The translations under genes were made by a program, and so were the position numbers. From positions 1 through 49,930 of the forward strand of contig WQVC01000006.1 in assembly GCA_009781765.1 (NCBI GenBank): a DNA stretch of 49,930 nt, read 5' to 3'. Positions 26,347 to 35,188 of this stretch are shown here, in pieces (the stretch's first letter is position 1; every line of letters begins with the position of its first letter). Below the pieces are notes generated by a model. It did no database searches, was not told where the DNA came from, and saw only the letters and a list, made by a program, of their open reading frames with translations. This DNA is from Defluviitaleaceae bacterium. GTDB taxonomy: Bacteria; Bacillota; Clostridia; Lachnospirales; WQUN01.

Positions 26347-26729
26347 TTAACAACATGCACCGGACACCGGGAACATGTGTCGATGGCGACGCTTTTTCTC
26401 GAAGCCGGGTACAATTTCCGGTTGCGCAGGAAAGCACTCCGCGAACCGATTTCCGCGAAATTTTGGGAACGCGCATGGAAACGCCCGTTCATTTTTCAAA
26501 ACATGCGGCACTTCGCCTCGAAGACAGAAACATCAATCTTACCGGCGAACAAATCGACCGCGTTGCGGACGGAATCGGCAGGGCGAATGAAAAGGGTATT
26601 CGCGACTCTTTGGTGTTGGTTGACGATTTGGCACTTATCGTAAACGTAAAAAGCCGCACCGTAATTACCGCGATAAATCAAGTGCAGGAAAATATTTTTT
26701 CTAACATAGACGGAGCTGTTATCGTTTAA
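26343..26729 (+). CDS. TIGR02530-type flagellar operon protein (128 aa)
   Basis: The conserved core HFSKHAALRLEDRNINLT...RDSLVLVDDLALIVNVKSRTVITA (from about residue 47) matches the small uncharacterised protein commonly encoded between flgD and flgE in Firmicutes. Its function is unknown; the position implies hook assembly. Translation probably starts at 26343 by ATGA coupling with flgD; ATG 26475 is an internal alternative. The variable N-terminal residues 8-25 are encoded by a copy of the structured motif (26364-26418). Confidence 0.8.
   Translation: MINNMHRTPGTCVDGDAFSRSRVQFPVAQESTPRTDFREILGTRMETPVHFSKHAALRLEDRNINLTGEQIDRVADGIGRANEKGIRDSLVLVDDLALIVNVKSRTVITAINQVQENIFSNIDGAVIV
26364..26418 (+). 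repeat. Structured motif copy 3, within coding sequence
   Basis: ACACCGGGAACATGTGTCGA, CGACGC and TCTCGAAGCCGGGTACAATT align with the copies at 25196 and 26789. GTGTCG can pair with CGACGC. It is translated as part of the N-terminus of the TIGR02530-type protein. Confidence 0.6.
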
Positions 26730-26788
26730 AAGCCGGACCCTCAAGGGGGGCTTTACACTTCCGAACGACAGACGAAGTAACGCCGGAG

Positions 26789-26887
26789 CGCGTCAAACGC
26801 GCAATGGAAACCGGGAACAAGTGTCAACAGCGACACATTCCCTCGAAGCCGGATTGGCTTAAAAAGAATCCGGCACGGCTTCCCGGT
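26789..26887 (+). repeat. Structured motif copy 4 (upstream of flgE), fullest plus-strand copy
   Basis: GCGCGTCAAACGCGC forms a small hairpin, followed by ACCGGGAACAAGTGTC and GACACATTCCCTCGAAGCC; GGGAA pairs with TTCCC and GTGTC with GACAC. A second hairpin, GAAGCCGGATT/AATCCGGC...GGCTTC, follows. The flgE ribosome site begins about 28 bp further on. Confidence 0.7.
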
Positions 26888-26928
26888 AAAAAACAGTTCT
26901 TTCTGCCTAATTTAAGGAGGAAATAATT

Positions 26929-28608
26929 ATGATGCGTTCCATGTTTTCGGGTGTATCTTCTTTGCGAGTACATCAAACAAGAATGGACGTAATTGCGAAC
27001 AATATCGCAAACGTAAATACGGAAGGGTTTAAAGCGCAACGCGCGCTTTTCACCGACGCTCTTTATCAAAATCTTCAAGGCGCGACCATGCCCGACGACC
27101 GTTTCGGTCGCACGGGTATCAACCCCATGCAAGTAGGTTTGGGGCTTAACCTCGCGTCGATTGATAACCTGATGCACCAAGGTATCGCACGTCGTACCGA
27201 CCAGCCCCTCGACGTTGCAATCGAAGGGCGCGGTTTTCTGATTGTGCGCGACCGCGGAACAAACGAAAATCTTTTCACACGTGCCGGCAATATTCGCCGC
27301 GACTCGCAGTGGAATTTGCACATCAACGGTAACGCGCTTATGGGTTGGAGCACCGTACCCTGCGCCGACACGGCAGGCGGTCACGCGGTAAATCGCGGTA
27401 TGTTGCGTCCTTTGTCATTCCAGGGCGAAAAGCAAAACATGCCCGCCGAACCGACAACACGCATTGATATTTTGGGCAACATGAACATCAATTATCTTTC
27501 TCGCGACCATGCAACCGGCATGGATTATCTCGTGCGCCCGAAAAGATTTTTCGACAGCCTCGGTAATGAGTACGAAACAATGGTGCGCTTTACCTTCCAC
27601 AGGCATTTCGACGACGGTTCATCGGCAGCGGCAAATTCACCCCACGGTTACTGGGTAATGGAATTTAACGAGATGAATGCTGACGGCGGCGTTGTTGCGT
27701 ATCTTGACGGCAATCGCAGAAACCCTGTTTCGCTTGCAATGTGCTTCTTCGGTGCGGTTGACGCGCCTCGCGTGGGCGACTATATCGACGCAAACGACCC
27801 CACTTTCTTAGACAGTATGCATACTTCCGCAACGCTTTCCTTCGACTCGAACGGTAACTTAATCGGTATGGGTCGCACAACACAGGGTCGCATGGGTCCC
27901 CTTGCTCCCGGCGTTACAGCAGGAAGCCCCGATGACTTGCGCCCGGAAGGAACGATTCCCTACGCATTCCTTCCCGGAGCTACAATCACCGGCGGCACAG
28001 ACCCGAGATGGACTCGCGGAACGCGCTTCGACATGATGGTTATTCCCCATGAAGATGTTGCACCGTCCGCAACTTTCGGCGACACGGGTCTTCGTCCCAA
28101 CGCAACAACCGGGCAAATGGAGCGTCCGTTCTCTCGCTATGCGACAGGCGCAGGCGGCACAAACATCCCCATCGGTGCGATTACGCTTGATTTCTCGCGC
28201 TTGATGCAAATGGGCGAAATGATGACAACCCTCGGCGTTGAAACAATAAACGGCGGCGGCCCCGGCGAACTTGACGATATTTCCGTAGGGCGCGACGGCA
28301 TAATCACCGGTCGTTTCACAAACGGTCGTCAAAGAATTTTGGGGCAAATTCCCCTCGCTTTCTTTGCAAACCCGGAAGGTCTTGACCGCGTGGGCAACAG
28401 CATGTGGCGCGAGTCCGCAAACTCCGGACGTTTCGACGGAACGGGTCAAGTCGGCAGAATGATTGGCGGCGCACTTGAAGGGTCAAACGTTGACCTCGGT
28501 GAAGAATTTACGAACATGATTGTAACGCAACGCGGTTTCCAAGCTGCTTCGCGCACAATTACCGTTTCCGACGAAATGCTGCAAGAACTTGTAAACCTCA
28601 GACGCTAA
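26929..28608 (+). CDS. flgE: Flagellar hook protein FlgE (559 aa)
   Basis: Major subunit of the universal-joint hook. The N-terminal axial motif MDVIANNIANVNTEGFKAQ and the C-terminal NVDLGEEFTNMIVTQRGFQA with SDEMLQELVNL are diagnostic. The middle contains the variable surface domains. The size is normal for long Firmicutes hooks. A strong AAGGAGG is 7-8 bases before the ATG. Confidence 0.96.
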   Translation: MMRSMFSGVSSLRVHQTRMDVIANNIANVNTEGFKAQRALFTDALYQNLQGATMPDDRFGRTGINPMQVGLGLNLASIDNLMHQGIARRTDQPLDVAIEGRGFLIVRDRGTNENLFTRAGNIRRDSQWNLHINGNALMGWSTVPCADTAGGHAVNRGMLRPLSFQGEKQNMPAEPTTRIDILGNMNINYLSRDHATGMDYLVRPKRFFDSLGNEYETMVRFTFHRHFDDGSSAAANSPHGYWVMEFNEMNADGGVVAYLDGNRRNPVSLAMCFFGAVDAPRVGDYIDANDPTFLDSMHTSATLSFDSNGNLIGMGRTTQGRMGPLAPGVTAGSPDDLRPEGTIPYAFLPGATITGGTDPRWTRGTRFDMMVIPHEDVAPSATFGDTGLRPNATTGQMERPFSRYATGAGGTNIPIGAITLDFSRLMQMGEMMTTLGVETINGGGPGELDDISVGRDGIITGRFTNGRQRILGQIPLAFFANPEGLDRVGNSMWRESANSGRFDGTGQVGRMIGGALEGSNVDLGEEFTNMIVTQRGFQAASRTITVSDEMLQELVNLRR

Positions 28609-28622
28609 TCGCGTGATAAACA

Positions 28623-28650
28623 GCAGTAAGTAACGAATTTTTCTTACTGC
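28623..28650 (+). terminator. Hairpin after flgE (possible attenuator or processing site)
   Basis: GCAGTAAG (28623-28630) pairs perfectly with CTTACTGC (28643-28650). The T-tract lies in the loop rather than after the stem, so it is not a classic terminator; it may tune readthrough. Confidence 0.35.
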
Positions 28651-28698
28651 ACCGGAATATGTGCCGGCTGTGACACGTTCTTGCAGCCGGCACGGTTT
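28651..28698 (+). repeat. Structured motif copy 5 (flgE-flbD spacer)
   Basis: ACCGGAATATGTGCCGGCTG, then TGACACGTTCTTG and CAGCCGGCACGGTTT. In this copy GTGCCGGCTG (28661-28670) pairs perfectly with CAGCCGGCAC (28684-28693), a different fold from copy 4 although the flanking consensus is kept. Confidence 0.6.
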
Positions 28699-28775
28699 CC
28701 GCGTTTTGAAAAACATGTAAAAAATGAAAAAAAAATGAATTTAAGCCGTTTTCGAACTTTTTATCAAAAAAAATA

Positions 28776-28804
28776 TTGTGTCTGACATTGTCTTGTGATA
28801 TGCT
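28776..28804 (+). promoter_or_regulatory. Possible internal promoter before flbD
   Basis: TTGTGT (28776-28781), a 17 bp spacer and TATGCT (28799-28804), 42 bp before the flbD ATG. The region around it is A/T-rich, unlike the rest of the operon. It would give flbD-mot-fli genes separate transcription. Confidence 0.5.
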
Positions 28805-28845
28805 ACGCAAGGATGTGATTCTGCAAACCTCAGGAGGGGTCTGAC

Positions 28846-29040
28846 ATGATAACCGTAACAAAAATTAACGACCGCGACATAGTCGTAAATTGCGACTTAA
28901 TTGAGATGATTGAATCCACGCCCGACACTACTCTCACTACAACAACAGGGCGGAAAATCATCGTTCTCGACACAGTGGACGAAATTATACAAAAAGCAGT
29001 TGAGTATAAAGGAAGAATAAGCAGGGTGAAAAGCGAGTAA
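28846..29040 (+). CDS. FlbD/SwrD family flagellar protein (64 aa)
   Basis: A small protein starting MITVTKINDRDIVVNCDLIE, with TPDTTLTTTTGRKIIV, matching the FlbD family (Bacillus SwrD/YlzI). In Bacillus SwrD raises flagellar power for swarming; I infer a similar motility role here. AGGAGGGG is 7 bases before the ATG. motA follows after 20 bp. Confidence 0.88.
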   Translation: MITVTKINDRDIVVNCDLIEMIESTPDTTLTTTTGRKIIVLDTVDEIIQKAVEYKGRISRVKSE

Positions 29041-29060
29041 CCCGGGAGGGGCTGTAAAAA

Positions 29061-29885
29061 GTGGAACTTGGTACACTGATAGGACTGATTGCAGGTGTAA
29101 TTTTTATGATTCTCTCAATACTTATCACTTCGGGGGGCGACATTTCGCGGGTTGGAGAGTTTTTGCACGCTCCGTCCGGCATGATAGTGCTCGGAGGAAC
29201 GCTTGCGTCCGGACTGATAGGCGTAAAATTGAGAAACTTCGTAAGGTCATTTAAGGCAACGGGAGTTACTCTCAGGCCTCCTGTTTTAGACCCCGCCGCC
29301 GCGATTGATACAATTGTGCAACTTGCAAACACAGCACGTAAAGAGGGCGTTCTTGCCCTTGAGGAATCTGCATCAAATATGGGAGACCAGTTTCTCAAAA
29401 AAGGGATTATGCTGATTGTTGACGGAACCGACCCCGAGCTTGTTAAGGGCATCATGGAAACGGAACTCGGCTACACCGACGAACGTCACGGCAGCATCTC
29501 AACTTTCTTCGAAAACTTGGCAACATACGCACCGTCATGGGGTATGATTGGTACGATGATAGGACTTATACTTATGCTTCAAGAGCTCGATGACCCCGAT
29601 GCTATCGGTCCGATGATGGCAATTGCTCTTGTTACAACCTTCTACGGTTGTATTGTGGCAAACTTCTTGTTCAATCCCATTGCTTCCAAGCTCCGGGATA
29701 TAAGTAAAGAAGAAATTCTTTTCAGAACGGTTATGGTTGAGGGTATGCTTTCGATTCAAGCGGGTGAAAACCCTCGTATTATAGAAGAAAAGCTCAAATC
29801 GTTCCTTGCTCCGGCACTTCGCAGCGCAGTTGGTTCATCGCGAAATGCACAGGGAGGAATGGTTCCGGGAGGAGCTGAGGGATAA
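29061..29885 (+). CDS. motA: Flagellar motor stator protein MotA (274 aa)
   Basis: Proton- or sodium-conducting stator subunit. Four membrane spans: two near the N-terminus (about 2-25 and 34-52) and two later (about 150-172 and 185-205, with the conserved APSWGMIGTMIGLI). The cytoplasmic loop that touches FliG lies between. GTG start with GGGAGGGG upstream. The stop overlaps the motB start (TAATG). Confidence 0.95.
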   Translation: MELGTLIGLIAGVIFMILSILITSGGDISRVGEFLHAPSGMIVLGGTLASGLIGVKLRNFVRSFKATGVTLRPPVLDPAAAIDTIVQLANTARKEGVLALEESASNMGDQFLKKGIMLIVDGTDPELVKGIMETELGYTDERHGSISTFFENLATYAPSWGMIGTMIGLILMLQELDDPDAIGPMMAIALVTTFYGCIVANFLFNPIASKLRDISKEEILFRTVMVEGMLSIQAGENPRIIEEKLKSFLAPALRSAVGSSRNAQGGMVPGGAEG

Positions 29886-30787
29886 TGAAGAAAAAAAGAG
29901 GAAGTTCCCCTTCCGGTGCGAAAATGGTTTTGCCCGGTTGGATGGCGAGTTACGCCGATATGTTCACCATATTGATGGTATTCTTTGTACTGCTCTTCTC
30001 CATGTCGCAAATTGACCAAGATTTGTTTGACCGAGTGATGGCTGGTTTGCAGACACGCCCTGTCACAGATGTGAATCCCATGCCTGCTGACGGAGGCAAT
30101 ATCTTGGCTAATGCCGGGCAGGGGATTTTGCCGAACGTTATACCGCCGCCGCCCGCAGGTGCTGCCGGCGAAGAGGGCGGAATCGGCGATACCCCCCCGA
30201 CAGACCGTGGTGGGTTTGAACCGGTCGGCGATACTGTGGGCGACTTGATGAATACTTTCAGAATGTACATGGCGGACGACGACCCGACACAACCCGGTGA
30301 CCCTGCTGAGAATATCGGAGAAGGTATCGGTGACATTGTGGTAACAGCAGGCGAAGGTTACATTCGTATAAATATTGATGATGCCGGCGGTGTTTTGTTT
30401 GGCTCCGGTGTCGCAAATTTAACTCCTGCCGCAATGAGTACTCTGCACTACCTCGGTCCTTTGCTTCACACGTTTACCGAAAACGGTAACGGCATAATTG
30501 TCGAAGGTCACACAGACAATCGTCCTATAAACACCCTTCATTTTCCGAGCAATTGGGAGTTGTCAGGTGCTCGTGCTGCATCTGTGGTGAGATTTTTTGT
30601 GGATAATTACGACATTGATGTGCATATGATTGCGGGACTCGGCAGGGGCGAATTTTTTCCTGCAAACCCGGCTAATAACTCCGAGGCATGGGCGCAAAAC
30701 CGCCGCGTTGAAATTAAGATTTTTTCACTTGAATCAATGGAGCGCGGGCCTGTGGGCGGATGGTTTTCAATACCCGGAACAGTTTAG
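29885..30787 (+). CDS. motB: Flagellar motor stator protein MotB (300 aa)
   Basis: Stator subunit that binds peptidoglycan. One N-terminal span (about residues 19-43, ADMFTILMVFFVLLFSM) with Asp25, the ion-binding aspartate. The C-terminal OmpA domain shows VEGHTDNRPI and NWELSGARAASVVRFFV. A Gly/Pro-rich linker of about 80 residues (ADGGNILANAGQGILPNVIP) between them is longer than usual. The ion used, proton or sodium, cannot be told from this sequence alone. Confidence 0.95.
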   Translation: MKKKRGSSPSGAKMVLPGWMASYADMFTILMVFFVLLFSMSQIDQDLFDRVMAGLQTRPVTDVNPMPADGGNILANAGQGILPNVIPPPPAGAAGEEGGIGDTPPTDRGGFEPVGDTVGDLMNTFRMYMADDDPTQPGDPAENIGEGIGDIVVTAGEGYIRINIDDAGGVLFGSGVANLTPAAMSTLHYLGPLLHTFTENGNGIIVEGHTDNRPINTLHFPSNWELSGARAASVVRFFVDNYDIDVHMIAGLGRGEFFPANPANNSEAWAQNRRVEIKIFSLESMERGPVGGWFSIPGTV

Positions 30788-30821
30788 ATTTTTTTCATAA
30801 AATGCAATGGGAGGTTCACGT

Positions 30822-31328
30822 ATGGATAAAAGCAAGATGATGATGGTAGTAATAATTCTTCTCTTAGTATTGTTACTTGTAACGGTCGGCGCGGTTTCGT
30901 TCTTTTTATTGCGCAATTTTCCGCGACCTCAAGACGTACAGGTCAACGGAGCAAGAAGCGGTGAATCAATAATCGTCCTCACCCCCGCTGATATGCGCCT
31001 TGTATCTCTCGGGCAACAAACTGCAAATTTAGCGGCAGGTCCCGGCGGCAGAAACGACAATATCGTTTTGTCTGTAGATGTCGGCTTAAACGCTACCGTT
31101 TCAGATTCCGAGCTTGACGAATTTTACGCAACTTTCACCAGAAGTATATCCGCTGCGCGTTCGATTGTGCTTGACGTGCTTGTCGCGCGTACTTTTGACG
31201 AGGTGCGAACTCTTGAAGGCAGAGCCGAAACCGCCGAAATCATTAAGTATGCCTTGCAGGAGGCGTTTGGTTCTAATTTGATTGTTGACGTTTTCTTTGA
31301 CGAGTGGAACGTAGTGAGAGGATGGTGA
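30822..31328 (+). CDS. fliL: Flagellar basal body-associated protein FliL (168 aa)
   Basis: One N-terminal membrane span (about residues 6-28, VVIILLLVLLLVTVGAVSFF) and a periplasmic-side domain whose end LIVDVFFDEWNVV is typical of FliL, a stator-supporting ring protein. I chose ATG 30822 because GGGAGG lies 7 bases upstream; ATG 30807 is inside that site. Confidence 0.88.
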   Translation: MDKSKMMMVVIILLLVLLLVTVGAVSFFLLRNFPRPQDVQVNGARSGESIIVLTPADMRLVSLGQQTANLAAGPGGRNDNIVLSVDVGLNATVSDSELDEFYATFTRSISAARSIVLDVLVARTFDEVRTLEGRAETAEIIKYALQEAFGSNLIVDVFFDEWNVVRGW

Positions 31329-31334
31329 GTCTGA

Positions 31335-32333
31335 GTGGGTGACGTACTTTCACAATCCGAGATAGACGCGCTGTTAAATCAGATGATGTCCGGCGATGCG
31401 GATGTTGCAAACGACCCGCCGCCGTTGATGAAATCCAAAGAGGCGCGTCCGTATGACTTCTCCAATCCGTCGAAATTTAACAGGGAGCAGCTTCGTACCC
31501 TTGAAAGCATTTTTGATAACTTTGCGCGAAGTACGTCTTCTTTCCTTACGGGATACTTGCGTACTGCGGCGCACTTGGAAGTTTCAAGCTCCGAGGAAAT
31601 CATGTACCGTGATTTCAACGTTGCGCTTGCAAATCCCGTCATACTGTCCATGGTGGAGCTTTCGCCCTTAAAAGGAACGGTTATTGCCGATATGTCAAGC
31701 AATATCGGTTATGCGATAATCGACCGTATTTTGGGCGGACCCGGTTTCGGAATAAGCAAAATGCGTGATTTTTCCGAAATCGAAAAAATTCTGCTTGAGC
31801 GCGTTATGTTGCAAATTTTGAGCTTCTTGCCTGAACCGTGGGAAGGCGTTCTGCCGCTTCGCCCTCGTTTGGAAAAAATCGAAACGAATGCGCAATTTGC
31901 GCAAATTATTGCGCCTACAGATAAGGTTGCACTTGTTGTGCTTACAATAAAAATAGGCTCGTCGGAGGGTAATATTTCTTTCTGCTTGCCGCACCGTGTG
32001 CTTGAGCCGATTGTTGACAGGTTATACACGCGCTTCTGGTACGCGCAGAAAGAAGAGGAAAACAAGGAGCTTTATCGCGAGCGGCTTGAGCTTGAGCTTG
32101 AACGCGCAAAAATTCCGGTCTCCGTACAGGTCGGCAAGTCAAAAATTATGGTAAGCGACTTTATTAACATGCAAGTCGGGGATATAATCCCGTTAGATTC
32201 ATATGTAACGTCCGATGTGAATGTTTTGGTCGGTTCAATGCATAAATTCCACGCAAAGCCGGGAACAAGCCGAGGCAAGTTTGCGGTTCAAATCACGGAC
32301 TTGATTGAGAGGGAGGAACTTAAAAATGGGTGA
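31335..32333 (+). CDS. fliM: Flagellar motor switch protein FliM (332 aa)
   Basis: C-ring protein that binds phospho-CheY. The N-terminal LSQSEIDALLNQ is the CheY-binding peptide. The CheC-like middle domain includes LSMVELSPLKGTVIADMSSN, and the C-terminal SpoA domain includes PVSVQVGKSKIMVSDFINMQ. GTG start. It overlaps fliY by 8 bases, with the GGGAGG for fliY inside it. Confidence 0.95.
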   Translation: MGDVLSQSEIDALLNQMMSGDADVANDPPPLMKSKEARPYDFSNPSKFNREQLRTLESIFDNFARSTSSFLTGYLRTAAHLEVSSSEEIMYRDFNVALANPVILSMVELSPLKGTVIADMSSNIGYAIIDRILGGPGFGISKMRDFSEIEKILLERVMLQILSFLPEPWEGVLPLRPRLEKIETNAQFAQIIAPTDKVALVVLTIKIGSSEGNISFCLPHRVLEPIVDRLYTRFWYAQKEEENKELYRERLELELERAKIPVSVQVGKSKIMVSDFINMQVGDIIPLDSYVTSDVNVLVGSMHKFHAKPGTSRGKFAVQITDLIEREELKNG

Positions 32334-33501
32334 AATGCTTTCTCAAGCCGAACTTGACGCTTTGCTCGGTAATGTGGCAGAGGATTTTGGTGATTTTGAA
32401 GACGAATCAAGCACCGACGTCGGAAGTTCTGATGCAGACGAACTCTCGCCGGATGACCAGGATGTTCTCGGTGAGGTCGGAAATATCAACATGGGTACGG
32501 CTGCGACAACGCTTTTTACTTTGCTGTCGCACAAGGTACTCATTACAACGCCTCGCGTAAACGTCAGGACGTGGTCGGAACTTTCTGCCGGCTACGACAG
32601 GCCGGCGGTTGGTATTCGAGTCGGATATAAAATGGGACTTCGCGGTTCTAACATATTGATTTTGAAAGACCGAGATGTTAAAATCATCGCTGATTTGATG
32701 ATGGGCGGAACGGGCGACGTTGCGCCTGATGCCGAAGTTGAACTGAATGATTTGGACATGAGCGCGATTGGCGAGGCGATGAACCAAATGGTCGGCTCCG
32801 CATCAACATCGCTTTCCTCCATGATAAAGCAAAAAGTTGACATCGACACACCCTATCCTTTCATGTTGGATTTCAGTACGGGCGGCATGGCACTTGAAGC
32901 GTCGGGATTTGCTCCCGAGGAGCTTATTGTGAGCGTTGCCTTCCGTATGGAAGTCGGGGATTTGATTGACAGCGAAATTATGCAAATTTACCCGATGGAT
33001 TTTGCCAAAGAGTTAGTTAAAATATTAAAAGTCAACATGATGGGAGAAGAGGACGAAATTATGGCTGCTGTTCAACCTACACCCGCACCGGCGGCACAGG
33101 CAGCACCGGCGGTTGCGCCGCCGCCTGCACCTGCGCCCGCAGCACCACAAGGAGTGTCTGCACCTGCGCCCGTTTATGCTGCCGCACCGTTGCCTCAAAA
33201 TGTTCAAGCGGCACAGTTTGTGCCTTTCGACGCGCAAGACGTTTATCGCCAGAAGGAAAACATGGACATTATCATGGATGTTCCTTTGGAAATCAGCGTG
33301 GAGCTCGGTCGTACACATAAGCGAATTTCCGAAATTTTGGAATTCTCGCCGGGTACAGTGCTTGAACTTGATAAACTTGCAGGAGAGCCGATTGACATAA
33401 TTGTAAACGGCAAATTTGTTGCTAAGGGCGACGTTGTTGTAATCGACGAAAACTTTGGCATCCGTATCACAGAAATAATCAGCGCGGATAAGAGAATTTA
33501 G
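32326..33501 (+). CDS. fliY: Flagellar motor switch phosphatase FliY (391 aa)
   Basis: In Firmicutes FliY is FliN fused to a CheC-type phosphatase that dephosphorylates CheY-P at the switch. The N-terminal LSQAELDALLG is a CheY-binding peptide. Two intact phosphatase helices are seen: LGEVGNINMGTAAT (E..N) and IGEAMNQMVGSAST (E..N), each followed by a Pro. After a ~45-residue Ala/Pro linker comes the FliN SpoA domain (LDKLAGEPIDIIVNGKFVAK). ATG 32326 has GGGAGG upstream. Confidence 0.95.
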   Translation: MGEMLSQAELDALLGNVAEDFGDFEDESSTDVGSSDADELSPDDQDVLGEVGNINMGTAATTLFTLLSHKVLITTPRVNVRTWSELSAGYDRPAVGIRVGYKMGLRGSNILILKDRDVKIIADLMMGGTGDVAPDAEVELNDLDMSAIGEAMNQMVGSASTSLSSMIKQKVDIDTPYPFMLDFSTGGMALEASGFAPEELIVSVAFRMEVGDLIDSEIMQIYPMDFAKELVKILKVNMMGEEDEIMAAVQPTPAPAAQAAPAVAPPPAPAPAAPQGVSAPAPVYAAAPLPQNVQAAQFVPFDAQDVYRQKENMDIIMDVPLEISVELGRTHKRISEILEFSPGTVLELDKLAGEPIDIIVNGKFVAKGDVVVIDENFGIRITEIISADKRI

Positions 33502-33534
33502 TCCGCTTAAAAAAGCTAAGGAGTGGAAAAAAAA

Positions 33535-33900
33535 ATGGCCGACAAAACAATTCTTTTAGTAGATGATGCTGCTTTCATGCGTATGATGCTGAAGGATATT
33601 CTCACCAAAAACGGATATACCGTTGTTGGTGAGGCGGAAAACGGTGTCAAGGCAATTGAAAAGTTCAAGGAACTCAAGCCTGATTTATGCATTTTGGACA
33701 TTACTATGCCTGAAATGGACGGAATTCAGGCAGCTAAGGGCATCAAAGCTGCGGACAGCGGAGCTTTGATTATCATGTGTTCCGCTATGGGGCAGCAAGC
33801 GATGGTTATCGAGTCGATTCAAGCCGGCGCGAGGGATTTCATCGTCAAGCCTTTCCAAGCGGACAGGGTTATTGAAGCCGTAAAGAAAGTTATCGGTTAG
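33535..33900 (+). CDS. cheY: Chemotaxis response regulator CheY (121 aa)
   Basis: A single receiver domain. Acidic pocket Asp10-Asp11, phospho-acceptor Asp55 (LCILDITMPEMDG), Ser83 as switch residue and Lys105 in FIVKPF. When phosphorylated it binds FliM/FliY and changes motor rotation. It sits right after fliY as in other Firmicutes. ATG 33535 is preceded by AAGGAG; an upstream in-frame ATG at 33523 overlaps that site. Confidence 0.95.
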   Translation: MADKTILLVDDAAFMRMMLKDILTKNGYTVVGEAENGVKAIEKFKELKPDLCILDITMPEMDGIQAAKGIKAADSGALIIMCSAMGQQAMVIESIQAGARDFIVKPFQADRVIEAVKKVIG

Positions 33901-33910
33901 CCCGAGGCAT

Positions 33911-34378
33911 ATGGAAAATTTAATTTTTCTTCTTAGCGAAAGCTGGTCTTCCTTGGCGGCAGACCGGCTTTTTAGTATGTTTGCCGCCTCCGCTACACCT
34001 GCAACAGACACGTTCGGTGTGATTTTTACTTGGGCGCGCTTCATATTGGCGACGGTTTTGGTTGCGGTATTGTGTTGGTTTGTTTTGAGAAAAATGGCGG
34101 GGGCAAACAGGCTCGGCAGGCGAGCGGGTAATTTATCCGTTGTTGAGTCGGTAAATTTAGGGGGACAAACCGCTGTTCAGCTTATAAAAGCCGGGGAAAA
34201 ATATTTGGTTGTCGGGGTGACGAGGGAGCGCGTGACTTTTCTTGCCGAAGTTGACAAGGATGATATTACCGAGCCTGCAACCTCCGATTTTGTGAATCTG
34301 AACACCCCCTTTGGTAAAGTTCTTTCGCGGTTTGTTAAGCCGCAGAACACGCCGGGAGATGATGAAAATGACCAATAA
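33911..34378 (+). CDS. fliO: Flagellar biosynthesis protein FliO/FliZ (155 aa)
   Basis: A small membrane protein that stabilises FliP during assembly of the export gate. It has one main membrane span (about residues 36-60, GVIFTWARFILATVLVAVLC) followed by a cytoplasmic domain (LSVVESVNLGGQTAVQLIKA) characteristic of FliO. The ribosome site is weak. It overlaps fliP by 11 bases. Confidence 0.85.
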   Translation: MENLIFLLSESWSSLAADRLFSMFAASATPATDTFGVIFTWARFILATVLVAVLCWFVLRKMAGANRLGRRAGNLSVVESVNLGGQTAVQLIKAGEKYLVVGVTRERVTFLAEVDKDDITEPATSDFVNLNTPFGKVLSRFVKPQNTPGDDENDQ

Positions 34379-35168
34379 GCGAATAGTTTTTGTTTTTGCG
34401 GCCTTAATTCTGGGTCTTTTTTTCGTGCCGCAGAGTGTTTACGCTCAAGGACTCTTAAATGAGGAAGGCTCGCTTCTGCCGGAAATTACCTTCTCTGTAG
34501 GTGCGACCGACGACCCCGAGGCCGTTGTTGCTACGCTTCAAGTTCTTTTTTTGGTAAGCATTATTGCGCTTGCGCCGTCGCTTCTCATTCTGCTTACGTC
34601 GTTTTTGCGCATCATTATTGTGCTTTCGTTTACGCGGCAGGCAATGGCAACGCAGCAAATGCCGCCAAACCAAGTGCTTATCGGCATCGCGCTGTTTTTG
34701 ACGCTTTTTGTTATGGCTCCGCAGTTTAACGCCATTAACGAAAACGCCATTCAGCCTCTCGGTGCCGGCGACATTAACATTGAGCAGGCCATTGATGCAG
34801 GTTGGGAGCCGTTGCGAGATTTTATGGTGCATCAGCTTAACAACAACGCTTTCGGACACGATGCCGTCACGCTTTTTATGGATTTGGGCAACGTTACCAT
34901 CGACATGGAGGCCGGCGAACACATCCCTGCAAACGTGCTGATTCCTGCGTTCATTGTGAACGAGTTGATGATGGGCTTTATGATGGGCTTTATGATTTAC
35001 CTGCCGTTTATCGTCATTGATATGGTTGTTGCCAGTGTTTTGATGTCGATGGGTATGATGATGCTTCCGCCCGCTATGATTTCTATGCCGTTTAAAATTA
35101 TGGTGTTTTTGCTTGCCGGAGGTTGGGAAGTCGTCATTGTTTCGATGTTGCGAACGTTCGGGCTTTAG
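34368..35168 (+). CDS. fliP: Flagellar export gate protein FliP (266 aa)
   Basis: Core of the type III export gate. A signal peptide (residues 1-25, ending VYAQG) is followed by several membrane spans. SFLRIIIVLSFTRQAMATQQ and PPNQVLIGIALFLTLFVM are FliP signatures, as is MGMMMLPPAMISMPFKIMVF near the C-terminus. ATG 34368 was chosen because GGGAG lies 9 bases upstream. It is the last flagellar gene here; fliQ does not follow. Confidence 0.95.
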   Translation: MTNKRIVFVFAALILGLFFVPQSVYAQGLLNEEGSLLPEITFSVGATDDPEAVVATLQVLFLVSIIALAPSLLILLTSFLRIIIVLSFTRQAMATQQMPPNQVLIGIALFLTLFVMAPQFNAINENAIQPLGAGDINIEQAIDAGWEPLRDFMVHQLNNNAFGHDAVTLFMDLGNVTIDMEAGEHIPANVLIPAFIVNELMMGFMMGFMIYLPFIVIDMVVASVLMSMGMMMLPPAMISMPFKIMVFLLAGGWEVVIVSMLRTFGL

Positions 35169-35188
35169 CTCGGGAAGACGGGGCGAAA

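Noticed and set aside
25196-26887. Structured motif as a cyclic-di-GMP riboswitch
   Set aside because: The position in flagellar genes is suggestive, but the conserved GEMM core (such as GCAAAGCC and the tetraloop receptor) is absent, and copies also occur next to unrelated genes.
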